Positions 1 through 6,919 of a stretch of DNA of 9,906 nt are shown here, in pieces. Under the pieces are notes generated by a model. It saw nothing but the letters and a program-made list of their open reading frames with translations, was not told where the DNA came from and did no database searches. The translations under genes were made by a program, and so were the position numbers. The stretch comes from Candidatus Aerophobota bacterium (GTDB lineage Bacteria > Aerophobota > Aerophobia > Aerophobales > JAGHCO01): the NCBI GenBank assembly GCA_021160405.1, contig JAGHCO010000057.1, positions 1 to 9,906 on the forward strand. The letters run 5' to 3'. Position 1 is the stretch's first letter. The number at the start of each line of letters is the position of its first letter.

Positions 1-470
1 AGTTTTTTCTGCCCGGAGGAAAGATTCTTAGCGTAATCATCTTTAAGATCTATAAGCTCTAAAAATTCAAGTATCTTTAAAGCTTTTTCCATATTTTTCT
101 TTTCCTGCATTTTTATAAGATTAGGACGAAACAAAGTGTTTAAAAGATTCTCACCCATCTGATGCTTGGGAACAAGCATCAGATTTTCAAGAACTGTCAT
201 TTCTTTAAACTCTCTTGGTATCTGGAAAGTCCTGGAAATAGACTTTCGTGCAATTTTATGAGATGGCAGTCCATCAATTCGATCTCCCATAAACCAGATC
301 TGTCCTCCATCTGGTTTATAAAGGCCACTTATTAAATTAAAAAGCGTAGTTTTTCCGGCTCCATTAGGTCCAATTAAACCTGTAATGGAGCTTTCTTCTA
401 TACGGAGGGAACATCTATCTACAGCCTTGATCCCTCCGAAACTCTTCTCAAGCTCTCTTATCTCTAACAT
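1..470 (-). CDS. LivG-like ABC transporter ATP-binding protein, 3' end cut off by the window edge
   Basis: This is the N-terminal 156 residues of a cytoplasmic ABC ATPase that would power a membrane importer. Visible in order are Walker A GPNGAGKT (residues 34-41), a Q-loop in RTFQIP (Q83) and the beginning of the signature LSSGQKK (150-156), where the window ends; Walker B lies outside. The stretch HKIARKSISRTFQIPREFKEMTVLEN (71-96) is the pattern typical of LivG-family ATPases of branched-chain amino acid transporters. The related urea-type (UrtD) ATPases share the RTFQ motif, so the substrate is not certain. I chose the ATG at 470 because GGGAG lies 6 nt upstream of it; the ATG at 476 abuts that GGGAG directly and is less likely. 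The gene is divergent from the aro operon, and no permease or binding protein is visible, so its link to the operon is only positional. Confidence 0.9.
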   Translation of the reverse strand, partial: MLEIRELEKSFGGIKAVDRCSLRIEESSITGLIGPNGAGKTTLFNLISGLYKPDGGQIWFMGDRIDGLPSHKIARKSISRTFQIPREFKEMTVLENLMLVPKHQMGENLLNTLFRPNLIKMQEKKNMEKALKILEFLELIDLKDDYAKNLSSGQKK

Positions 471-501
471 TCTCATCTCCCTATCTAAAAAATTTACTAA
501 T

Positions 502-529
502 AAAATACTTTAAAAAATAAAAAAGTCAA
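502..529 (-). promoter_or_regulatory. Probable sigma70-type promoter of the LivG-like gene
   Basis: Read on the minus strand, TTGACT (529-524) and TATTTT (507-502) are separated by 16 nt. The -35 matches consensus at 5 of 6 positions and the -10 at 4 of 6. It would start transcription about 25 nt before the ATG at 470. The surroundings are very AT-rich, so chance matches are easy; inferred by eye only. Confidence 0.4.
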
Positions 530-541
530 GCGAGTTTTAAA

Positions 542-569
542 TTGACACATAAAATAGGTTTGCTAAAAT
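542..569 (+). promoter_or_regulatory. Probable sigma70-type promoter of the aro operon, extended -10
   Basis: TTGACA (542-547, perfect -35) and TAAAAT (564-569, 5 of 6 with TATAAT) are 16 nt apart, and TGC directly precedes the -10, making an extended -10 (TGnTAAAAT). Transcription would start near 576, giving an aroE leader of about 190 nt. It is the only good plus-strand promoter I see ahead of the nine tightly packed genes. The -10 lies inside the left end of the inverted-repeat element at 558-740, whereas the -35 lies outside it. Confidence 0.6.
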
Positions 570-740
570 GTAACAGTTCAGTCACCAAGGCACAAAGGAG
601 TAATATGAATTTTAAAACCTCTATCGGAAAGAAAAAAATTAATCACTGAAGACAAGAGGACGTTAAAAATTTTAAGACCGGGTTTACTTGGTGTCTTCAT
701 ATCTTGGTGGCTGAATAGTAACGCTAAAATTTTAGCAAAC
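558..740. repeat. Imperfect inverted-repeat element (183 bp), MITE-like or degenerate palindrome
   Basis: The ends are perfect 11-bp inverted repeats, GTTTGCTAAAA (558-568) and TTTTAGCAAAC (730-740). Inside them, GTAACAGTTCAGTCACCAAG (570-589) matches the reverse complement of 702-721 at 16 of 20 positions. The right end also contains a perfect 14-bp palindrome, GCTAAAATTTTAGC (723-736). A further inner pair is GAAGAC (648-653) and GTCTTC (693-698). The CACCAAG/CACAAAG wording is one I recall from dispersed intergenic repeats in uncultivated bacteria, but I cannot check that here. No clear target-site duplication flanks it and it encodes no transposase. In the leader RNA the arms could form a long interrupted hairpin just before aroE. 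Confidence 0.65.
605..649 (+). CDS. Possible 14-codon leader peptide
   Basis: The open frame reads MNFKTSIGKKKINH and stops at TGA 647-649. It is preceded by AAAGGAG (594-600) with 4 nt to the ATG, a better ribosome binding site than that of aroE itself. It would be the first translated frame on a transcript starting near 576 and lies in the loop of the inverted-repeat element. It has a single Phe and no Tyr or Trp, so it does not look like a classical phe/trp attenuator peptide. Part of the Shine-Dalgarno belongs to the repeat wording itself, so the frame may be accidental. Function unknown. Confidence 0.25.
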   Translation: MNFKTSIGKKKINH

Positions 741-765
741 GTAAGTTAAGGTTTCTTAAAAGCTA

Positions 766-1623
766 ATGAGAATTAAGGGAAATACAAAGGTAGTGGGACT
801 ATTTGGCTATCCAGTAAATCATTCTCTCTCTCCTCTTTTCCAAAATGCTGCTTTTGCTGAGTTAGGGTTAAATTTTGTTTATCTTCCTTTTTTAGTTCAT
901 CCGAAGAATCTACCCCAGGCAGTTAAGGCAATAAAAGCTTTAAATTTGGTGGGAGTAAATGTTACTGTTCCTCATAAACAAAAAATAGTTCCTTACTTGG
1001 ATGAGATTTCTCCTGAGGTAGAAAAGATAGGAGCAGTGAATACTGTAGTTAACCAAAAAGGGAGATTAGTTGGCTATAATACAGATGGAGAAGGATTTGT
1101 TAACTCTCTAAGGGAGAAAGGATTTAATCTCCGGGGCAAAAGAATCCTTCTTTTAGGAGCTGGAGGGGCAGCTTTATCCATCGGGTTTTCTCTGTTAAGG
1201 GAGAAGGTAGGAGAAATTATTTTAGTTAATCGAACTTACAATCGGGCCATAGATTTGTTAAATCGGTTAAAGAAGATTTCCCCCAACGCCTTTTTGCGGG
1301 TAATTAAATTTGAGGATAGGAACTTTTTCCCGGAGAGGGAAGATATTGATCTTTTAATTAATGCTACCTCAGTGGGGATGAGTTCTGAGGATCCTCTTTT
1401 AATTAATCTTAAGGGTTTTTCTTCTAAGGTATTTGTCTATGATATAGTTTACAATCGTGCTACAGAGCTATTGGGGGAAGCTAAAAAAAGGAATCTTTTC
1501 CATTTAAATGGCCTGGGAATGCTTATTCATCAGGGAGCTTTGTCCTTTGAGCTATGGACAGGGAGAAAGGCGCCTTTAGATAAGATGAGAGAAGCGATGG
1601 ATTTAAAAGGATTAAAGGATTAA
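766..1623 (+). CDS. aroE: Shikimate dehydrogenase (NADP-dependent)
   Basis: A 285-residue cytoplasmic enzyme reducing 3-dehydroshikimate to shikimate. The substrate domain shows GYPVNHSLSP (14-23) with the shikimate-binding serines, NVTVPHK (65-71) with catalytic Lys71, and NTDGEGF (105-111) with catalytic Asp107. The Rossmann domain has GAGGAA (131-136), and NRT (155-157) after the second strand is the pattern associated with NADP preference. NATSVGM (199-205) and GMLIHQGA (251-258) complete the family signatures. Length is normal. The start is fixed by an in-frame TAA at 757-759 only 6 nt upstream; the Shine-Dalgarno is weak (AAGG at 748-751, 14 nt away). As first gene of the operon it may depend on the leader for efficient translation. 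The 3' end runs into an 8-bp tandem repeat, so its last residues (KGLKD) are repeat-encoded. Confidence 0.97.
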   Translation: MRIKGNTKVVGLFGYPVNHSLSPLFQNAAFAELGLNFVYLPFLVHPKNLPQAVKAIKALNLVGVNVTVPHKQKIVPYLDEISPEVEKIGAVNTVVNQKGRLVGYNTDGEGFVNSLREKGFNLRGKRILLLGAGGAALSIGFSLLREKVGEIILVNRTYNRAIDLLNRLKKISPNAFLRVIKFEDRNFFPEREDIDLLINATSVGMSSEDPLLINLKGFSSKVFVYDIVYNRATELLGEAKKRNLFHLNGLGMLIHQGALSFELWTGRKAPLDKMREAMDLKGLKD

Positions 1624-1628
1624 AGGAT
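1604..1628 (+). repeat. Short tandem repeat TAAAGGAT x3 at the aroE/aroC junction
   Basis: TAAAAGGAT (1604-1612) is followed by TAAAGGAT (1613-1620) and TAAAGGAT (1621-1628). The last copy contains the aroE stop codon (1621-1623), and its AAAGGA (1622-1627) is the only Shine-Dalgarno candidate for aroC, 10 nt before its ATG. The 8-bp period is not a multiple of three, so copy-number change would alter the aroE C-terminus while keeping an AGGA next to aroC. Confidence 0.7.
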
Positions 1629-1637
1629 TTAATAGCA

Positions 1638-2807
1638 ATGGGTAGTTTAATTCGTTATATAACTGCTGGGGAATCTCATGGACAGGCTTTGGTAGTAATA
1701 TTGGAGGGGATTCCTTCTGGAGTAAGATTAAGGGCAGATTATATTAACAGGGAACTTAAACGTCGCCAAATAGGTTATGGTCGGGGAGGTAGGATGCAAA
1801 TTGAGAAGGATAAGGTAAAGATTCTCTCTGGGATTCGGCAGGGGAAGACATTGGGAAGTCCCATTGCTCTTTTAATACCTAACCTTGATTGGGAAAACTG
1901 GGATAAGGTTATGGCAGTGGAAAAAAAAGATGAAGAAATTCCTTTCCTTACCCACCCTCGCCCCGGTCATGCAGACTTAGCTGGGGGAATAAAGTATGGA
2001 TTTTATGATTTAAGGAATGTTTTGGAAAGAGCAAGTGCCAGGGAGACAGCAGCTCGAGTAGCTGCAGGAGCAGTTTGCAGAAAAGTTTTGGAGGAATTTG
2101 ACATTTACCTTTATAGTAGAGTTATCAGGATTGGTAGGGAAAGGGATGAAAGTGAGTGGAATTTAATTTTTGATAGGTACCCTTTAATTGAGAAATCTGT
2201 CCTTCGCTGTGGTGATAGAGAAGCGGAGGAGAGAATGAAGAGATTAATTGATGAGGCTAAAAAAAGGGGGGATACATTGGGAGGAGTTTTTGAGGTTGTA
2301 GCTATGGGACTTCCCGTTGGTTTAGGAGATTATATTCAGTGGGACCTTAAGCTGGATGCTCGCTTAGCTATGGCTTTAATGAGCATCCAGGCTATAGTAG
2401 GGGTAGAGATAGGGCTTGGATTTGAAACAGCAAAGAGATTTGGTAGTGAGGTTCAAGATGAGATATTTTATCAAAAGGAAAAGGGATTTTATCGAAAAAC
2501 TAATAACTGTGGAGGGATAGAAGGGGGAATGAGCAATGGAGAGCCTCTTGTAGTAAGAGCAGCAATGAAGCCTCTCTCTACTTTAGCTAAGCCTTTATCT
2601 TCGGTAGATGTTGTGAGTAAGAAAAAAGTTAAAGCAGCTAAGGAAAGGTCCGATGTATGTGCTGTTCCTGCTGCTTCAGTGATTGGGGAAGCAGTTGTGG
2701 GGATTGAGATTGCTCGAGCAATGAGGGAGAAATTCTCAGGGGATAGTCTTGCGGAGATGAAGCGCAACTACCTTAGCTATCAGGATTATGTAAGGAAAAG
2801 AAGTTAA
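1638..2807 (+). CDS. aroC: Chorismate synthase
   Basis: A 389-residue enzyme that removes phosphate from EPSP to give chorismate, the last step of the shikimate pathway; the family needs reduced FMN. Family signatures are all present: GESHG (11-15) with His14, GRGGRMQIE (48-56), PRPGHAD (107-113) with His111, RASARETAAR (131-140), GGIEGGMSNG (292-301) and RSDVCAVPAA (337-346). The two histidines correspond to the conserved catalytic pair of the family. Length is in the usual range, slightly long compared with about 360 in Escherichia coli. It follows aroE by 14 nt, and its stop codon directly abuts the ATG of aroKB. No flavin reductase domain is fused to it, so reduced FMN must come from elsewhere in the cell. 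Confidence 0.98.
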   Translation: MGSLIRYITAGESHGQALVVILEGIPSGVRLRADYINRELKRRQIGYGRGGRMQIEKDKVKILSGIRQGKTLGSPIALLIPNLDWENWDKVMAVEKKDEEIPFLTHPRPGHADLAGGIKYGFYDLRNVLERASARETAARVAAGAVCRKVLEEFDIYLYSRVIRIGRERDESEWNLIFDRYPLIEKSVLRCGDREAEERMKRLIDEAKKRGDTLGGVFEVVAMGLPVGLGDYIQWDLKLDARLAMALMSIQAIVGVEIGLGFETAKRFGSEVQDEIFYQKEKGFYRKTNNCGGIEGGMSNGEPLVVRAAMKPLSTLAKPLSSVDVVSKKKVKAAKERSDVCAVPAASVIGEAVVGIEIARAMREKFSGDSLAEMKRNYLSYQDYVRKRS

Positions 2808-4391
2808 ATGAATATAGTTTTAGTGGGATTTATGGGAACAGGAAAAAGCAGGATAGGAAAGTTGTTAGCCAGGAGATTGGGGATGGAATATTTAGATACC
2901 GATGAGATAATTGAGAAAAGAGAGAGAAAAAGTATCTACCAGATTTTTAAGGAAGAAGGGGAGGATTATTTTCGGAAAGTAGAGAGTGAAGTGGTAGAAA
3001 AGGTAGCAAAACTTAATGGGTATGTAATTGCTACAGGAGGTGGAGTAGTATTAAAACAGGTTAATGTGAATTTTCTGAGAAAAAAAGGATTTATTATTTG
3101 TCTTACGGCTGAGCCACAGATAATCTGGCAAAGAGTTAAACATAATAATCAGCGTCCTCTTCTTTCCGGATTTTCCAATCCAAGGGAAAAAGTTAGGAAG
3201 CTTTTAAATAGAAGAGCCCCCTTTTATAGCAAAGCGGACATTACTATAGATACTTCTTATCTTTCGGAGGAAAAGGTGGTTGATAAAATAGTAAATTCTT
3301 TGCCAAAAGAGAGGATTCAAGTTAACTTAGGATACAGGAGTTATCCAATCTTTATTGGTTCTAATATAGATGAGGTAGGAGTTATAGCTAAAGGTTTTAA
3401 TCTGAGTAAAAGGATACTTATAGTAAGTGATACCAGAGTTTGGTCCCTTTATGGAAAGAGAGTGAAGGAAGCACTAAAAGAAGCTAATTTTGAAGTAGAA
3501 TATTTTCAAATTCCTCCTGGGGAAAGATACAAGTCTTTAGCTCAAACTCGCAAATTATACAACGCCTGCCTTGACTTTAAACTTGAGCGCAATTCCTCTT
3601 TATTAGCTTTAGGGGGAGGAGTAGTGGGAGACTTAACTGGATTTGTAGCTGCCACTTATCTTAGGGGGATAAATTTTCTTCTTATCCCTACCACTCTTTT
3701 AGCTCAAGTTGATGCAAGTGTGGGAGGGAAAGTAGCTGTTAATCTTTCTCGAGGAAAGAATTTAGTTGGTTCTTTTTATCAACCAAGGTTTGTTTTAATA
3801 GACCCTGAAGTTTTATTAACCCTTCCTCCTCGGAGAGTAAGAGAAGGAATGGCTGAAGTGATAAAATCTGCTATAATTAAAGATAAGAGTTTTTTCTCTT
3901 ATATAGAGAGGAATTTGGATGGGATAAGAACTCTTGATCCTTATCTTTTACGATTTATCATTGGTAAGTCTTTAAGGATAAAAGTGGGGATAGTAGAAGA
4001 GGATGAACGGGAAGAAAAGGGGATAAGGCAGATTCTTAATTTTGGTCATACTGTGGCTCATGGTATAGAGGCCGCTGCTAACTACAAAAGATACACTCAC
4101 GGAGAAGCTGTAGCTGTAGGGATGATAGCTTCTGGTAGGATAGCTGTGAAAATGGGATATTTTCCCTTAGCCTCTTTTTTAAGATTAGAAAATCTGTTAA
4201 AAAAGGTTGGTCTTCCCACTACATTTAAGGAAATAGATAAGGAAAAATTCTGGCAAGCTTTATTTTTAGATAAGAAGGTAAAGGAAGGGAGGATAAATTT
4301 TGTTTTACTTAAAGGGATAGGGGAGGCTTTTCTTACCCCAGATGTTCCCACATCTATTGTAAGAAAAGTAATTGAGGGATTAGAGAAATGA
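2808..4391 (+). CDS. aroKB: Bifunctional shikimate kinase / 3-dehydroquinate synthase (AroK-AroB fusion)
   Basis: A 527-residue fusion. Residues 1 to about 166 are shikimate kinase: Walker A GFMGTGKS (7-14), DTD (30-32) with shikimate-binding Asp32, FRKVE (55-59), GGG (77-79), lid RPLL with Arg117, and RRAPFY (136-141). Residues from about 170 to 527 are NAD-dependent dehydroquinate synthase: PPGERYKS (237-244), GGGVVGDLTGFVAATY (270-285), PTTLLAQVDASVGGK (295-309), and metal ligands inferred from the family as Glu351, His415 (NFGHTVAH) and His432 (HGEAV). One ungapped reading frame joins both parts with almost no linker. The two activities are not consecutive in the pathway: AroB makes dehydroquinate in step 2 and AroK phosphorylates shikimate in step 5. 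An AroKB fusion is known from Thermotoga. It starts immediately after the aroC stop, with AAGGA 11 nt upstream. Confidence 0.96.
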   Translation: MNIVLVGFMGTGKSRIGKLLARRLGMEYLDTDEIIEKRERKSIYQIFKEEGEDYFRKVESEVVEKVAKLNGYVIATGGGVVLKQVNVNFLRKKGFIICLTAEPQIIWQRVKHNNQRPLLSGFSNPREKVRKLLNRRAPFYSKADITIDTSYLSEEKVVDKIVNSLPKERIQVNLGYRSYPIFIGSNIDEVGVIAKGFNLSKRILIVSDTRVWSLYGKRVKEALKEANFEVEYFQIPPGERYKSLAQTRKLYNACLDFKLERNSSLLALGGGVVGDLTGFVAATYLRGINFLLIPTTLLAQVDASVGGKVAVNLSRGKNLVGSFYQPRFVLIDPEVLLTLPPRRVREGMAEVIKSAIIKDKSFFSYIERNLDGIRTLDPYLLRFIIGKSLRIKVGIVEEDEREEKGIRQILNFGHTVAHGIEAAANYKRYTHGEAVAVGMIASGRIAVKMGYFPLASFLRLENLLKKVGLPTTFKEIDKEKFWQALFLDKKVKEGRINFVLLKGIGEAFLTPDVPTSIVRKVIEGLEK

Positions 4392-4852
4392 AAAAAATAC
4401 TTGTTATTAATGGCCCAAATCTTAACCTGCTTGGAGGAAGAGAACCTAAAATTTATGGAAAGACCTCTTTGGATGAGATTAACCAGATGATTGAGGAAAG
4501 AGCAAAAAAAATAGGTTGTGAGGTTAAAATTAAACAGTCTAACTATGAGGGGGAAATTGTCTCTCTTATTGGAGAGGCTAAGAGTTGGGCCAATGGTATA
4601 ATAATAAACCCTGCTGCCTATACTCATACCAGCATTGCTATAAGAGATGCTATTACCTCTGTTAATTTACCCACGGTAGAGGTGCACCTTAGCAATATAT
4701 ATAAAAGGGAGAAGTTCAGGCAAACATCCTTTATTGCTGGGGTATGCGTGGGGCAGATAACCGGTTTTGGTCCCCAAGGGTATCTTTTAGCCCTGGATGC
4801 ACTGATGAGTATTTTTGAGAAAGAGGAAAAAAATGAAGCTAAGAGAAATTAG
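4388..4852 (+). CDS. aroQ: 3-Dehydroquinate dehydratase, type II
   Basis: A 154-residue enzyme dehydrating 3-dehydroquinate to 3-dehydroshikimate. Type II features are clear: INGPNLNLLGGREP (7-20) with Asn13, the catalytic Tyr23 in IYG, INPAAYTHTS (73-82) with substrate-binding Asn74 and His80, EVHLSNIYKREKFR (98-111) with catalytic His100 and Arg111. Type II enzymes normally assemble as dodecamers. The start codon overlaps the aroKB stop (ATGA) with GAGGGA 8 nt upstream, which suggests translational coupling. The C-terminus is charged (EKEEKNEAKRN) and slightly longer than usual because it extends over the pheA ribosome binding site and first codons. Confidence 0.97.
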   Translation: MKKILVINGPNLNLLGGREPKIYGKTSLDEINQMIEERAKKIGCEVKIKQSNYEGEIVSLIGEAKSWANGIIINPAAYTHTSIAIRDAITSVNLPTVEVHLSNIYKREKFRQTSFIAGVCVGQITGFGPQGYLLALDALMSIFEKEEKNEAKRN

Positions 4853-5894
4853 AGGTCAAATTGATCAGCTTGATTCCAGAGTATTGGATCTATTAAATGA
4901 GAGGGTTAAAAAAGTTTTGGAAATAGCTAAGCTTAAGAGAGAAAAGGGAGAGGCTTACTACTCCCCTGGCAGGGAAAGGGTAATAATAGATAGGTTAATC
5001 AAGCAAAACAAGGGGCCTTTGCCAAATGATGTGGTAAAAGAGATTATTCAAATTATCTTAAGGGCATCTTTATATTTGGAGAGAAGATTAAAGGTAGCTT
5101 ATTTTGGACCTCCGGCTACTTTCACCCATTTAGCAGCTCTCAAAAATTTTGGTAAACAAGCGGATCTTATCCCAGTAAGAAGCATTGGGGGAATATTTGC
5201 TCTGGTAGAAAAAAAAGAGGCTGATTATGGAGTTGTCCCTGTAGAAAATTCTACCGAAGGGGTTGTCTCTCATACCCTGGATATGTTTTTGGATTCAGAT
5301 TTAAAGATATGCGCTGAGATAATTTTGGAGGTATTTCATCATCTGTTAGGTAAGGGGAAGTTGAAAGATGTAAAAAAGGTTTACTCTCATCCTCAGGCTT
5401 TGGCTCAGTGTAGGATGTGGTTAGAGGAGAATCTTCCTGCGGCTAAGATTTGTGAAGCAGAAAGCACAGCTAAAGCTGCTCAGTTGGCCGCTGAGGAAGA
5501 TGGAGCTGCAGCTATTGCCTCAGAGGTAGCAGCTTCTCTTTATGGATTGGGTGTGCTCAGTGCTCATATAGAAGACAGACCTCAGAACTATACTAGATTT
5601 TTAGTTATTGGTAGGGAATATAGTGAGAGGAGTGGTCGGGATAAAACCTCCATTCTTTTCTCCATTAAGGATAGAGTGGGAGCTCTTTACGATATGCTCT
5701 CTCCCTTTCGTAAGTACGGGATTAATTTAACAAAAATTGAATCCCGACCAACTAAACGTAAAGCCTGGGAATATGTTTTCTTTGTTGATTTTGTGGGACA
5801 TAAGGATGATGAAATGGTAAAAAAAGCCTTATCTGAGTTGGAAGAGGAGTGTTTCTTCTTAAAAATCTTGGGCTCTTATCCTAAGGCAGATTAA
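4833..5894 (+). CDS. pheA: Bifunctional chorismate mutase / prephenate dehydratase (P-protein)
   Basis: A 353-residue enzyme converting chorismate to prephenate and then phenylpyruvate. Residues 1-85 form an AroQ-type helical chorismate mutase (REIRGQIDQLDSRVLDLLNER, with Arg24 and Lys35 in the expected active-site spacing). Residues 87-262 are prephenate dehydratase, with YFGPPATFTH (90-99), VPVENSTEGVV (135-145), SHPQAL (185-190) and the catalytic-type motif NYTRF (252-256). Residues 272-350 are an ACT domain with GAL (283-285) and ESRP (303-306), the motifs linked to phenylalanine binding, so feedback inhibition by phenylalanine is expected. The ATG at 4833 is preferred because GAGG lies 6 nt upstream and the protein then begins like other P-proteins. 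A TTG at 4815 would add six basic residues and has no comparable site. It overlaps aroQ by 20 nt. Confidence 0.96.
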   Translation: MKLREIRGQIDQLDSRVLDLLNERVKKVLEIAKLKREKGEAYYSPGRERVIIDRLIKQNKGPLPNDVVKEIIQIILRASLYLERRLKVAYFGPPATFTHLAALKNFGKQADLIPVRSIGGIFALVEKKEADYGVVPVENSTEGVVSHTLDMFLDSDLKICAEIILEVFHHLLGKGKLKDVKKVYSHPQALAQCRMWLEENLPAAKICEAESTAKAAQLAAEEDGAAAIASEVAASLYGLGVLSAHIEDRPQNYTRFLVIGREYSERSGRDKTSILFSIKDRVGALYDMLSPFRKYGINLTKIESRPTKRKAWEYVFFVDFVGHKDDEMVKKALSELEEECFFLKILGSYPKAD

Positions 5895-5905
5895 AAGAGG
5901 AAAAA

Positions 5906-6919
5906 ATGATTATTACTTTAAAGCCTGGAACTACAGAAAAAGGAATTCAACATATAGTTGAAAAAATTAAAGAACTTGGTTTTACTCCCCATATATCTCA
6001 TGGAAAGGAGAGGACAATAATAGGGGTAATTGGGGAAAATCCTATTCGTACCAGACACCTGTTTGAGGCTATGTTTATTGTAGAGTCTATTACTCCTATT
6101 TCCAAGCCTTACAAGCTGGTAAGCCGGGAACTTAAGAAAGAGGATACCTGCGTTAAAGTAGGGAATGTGAAAGTTGGAGGTAAAAAAGTTGTAATTATGG
6201 CCGGTCCCTGTGCTGTGGAAAACAAGCCCCTTTTATTGGAGGTAGCTAAAGCTGTAAAAAAAGCAGGTGCAAAAGTGCTAAGAGGAGGAGCCTTTAAGCC
6301 CCGCACTTCTCCTTATTCCTTTCAGGGATTAGGTGAGGAAGGTTTAAAGTATTTAGCTGAAGTTAGAGAAATTACTGGTTTACCTGTAGTCACCGAGGCT
6401 ATGGATGTCCGCCAGATAGAGCTGGTTTCCCGATACGCTGATATTATCCAGATTGGGGCAAGAAATATGCAAAATTTTGATCTTTTAAAAGAAGTAGGAA
6501 AAGGGGGGAAACCTGTTTTGCTTAAACGGGGAATGGCTGCCACTTTAAAAGAGTTTTTAATGTCAGCAGAGTATATCTTATCAGGGGGTAACTATCAAGT
6601 TATTCTCTGTGAGAGAGGGATAAGAACCTTTGAGAATTCTACTCGTTTTACCTTAGATTTATCCTCTGTAGCTTTAATAAAAAATTTGTCTCATCTTCCT
6701 GTAGTAGTGGATCCAAGTCATGGCACAGGACAAAGAGACCTTATTACTCCTCTTTCTCGGGCAGCTATAGCTGCTGGAGCAGATGGTCTTTTAATTGAGG
6801 TTCATTCCAAACCTGAGGAGGCTTTATCTGATGGTTTTCAATCTATCCTTCCTTCTCATTTTGAAAATTTAGTGAAAGAGGTAGAAAAAATAGCTCGGAG
6901 TATGGGGAGGGAGATTTGA
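5906..6919 (+). CDS. aroF: 3-Deoxy-7-phosphoheptulonate (DAHP) synthase, class I beta, with N-terminal regulatory domain
   Basis: A 337-residue enzyme condensing phosphoenolpyruvate with erythrose-4-phosphate, the committed first step. Residues 1 to about 70 form a ferredoxin-like regulatory domain, followed by a TIM barrel: MAGPCAVEN (98-106), RGGAFKPRTSPYSFQG (126-141), GARNMQNF (184-191), LLKRGMAAT (205-213), CERGIRTF (235-242) and DPSHGTGQRD (269-278). The expected metal ligands are Cys102, His272, Glu298 and Asp309; these numbers, as I recall, coincide with those of the Thermotoga maritima enzyme. In that enzyme the N-terminal domain mediates inhibition by tyrosine and phenylalanine, so the same control is inferred here. 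The start has AGAGGA 4 nt upstream. The gene lies 11 nt after pheA, and its stop overlaps the TTG of aroA. The symbol follows common usage for this subfamily. Confidence 0.96.
   Translation: MIITLKPGTTEKGIQHIVEKIKELGFTPHISHGKERTIIGVIGENPIRTRHLFEAMFIVESITPISKPYKLVSRELKKEDTCVKVGNVKVGGKKVVIMAGPCAVENKPLLLEVAKAVKKAGAKVLRGGAFKPRTSPYSFQGLGEEGLKYLAEVREITGLPVVTEAMDVRQIELVSRYADIIQIGARNMQNFDLLKEVGKGGKPVLLKRGMAATLKEFLMSAEYILSGGNYQVILCERGIRTFENSTRFTLDLSSVALIKNLSHLPVVVDPSHGTGQRDLITPLSRAAIAAGADGLLIEVHSKPEEALSDGFQSILPSHFENLVKEVEKIARSMGREI

Noticed and set aside
576..765. T-box or known riboswitch in the aro leader
   Set aside because: No T-box consensus sequence and no run of aromatic codons; only the inverted-repeat folding is visible.
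2489..2767. Minus-strand open frame of 92 codons inside aroC
   Set aside because: It is antisense to conserved chorismate synthase motifs and shows no domain or convincing start site.
4097..4627. Minus-strand open frame of 176 codons across the aroKB/aroQ junction
   Set aside because: It lies wholly antisense to two clear enzymes, has no recognisable motif, and its composition mirrors the sense-strand codons.
4815..4835. Alternative TTG start for pheA, six codons upstream
   Set aside because: It would add a basic RKRKK tail, whereas the ATG at 4833 has a GAGG site at proper spacing and gives a normal N-terminus.
4821..4852. A7 run at the aroQ/pheA overlap as a programmed frameshift making an AroQ-PheA fusion
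   Set aside because: Reaching the pheA frame needs a +1 shift, not the usual -1 slip at A-runs, and pheA has its own start and ribosome binding site.
6109..6543. Two short minus-strand frames inside aroF
   Set aside because: Both are antisense to catalytic motifs of DAHP synthase and have no independent support.
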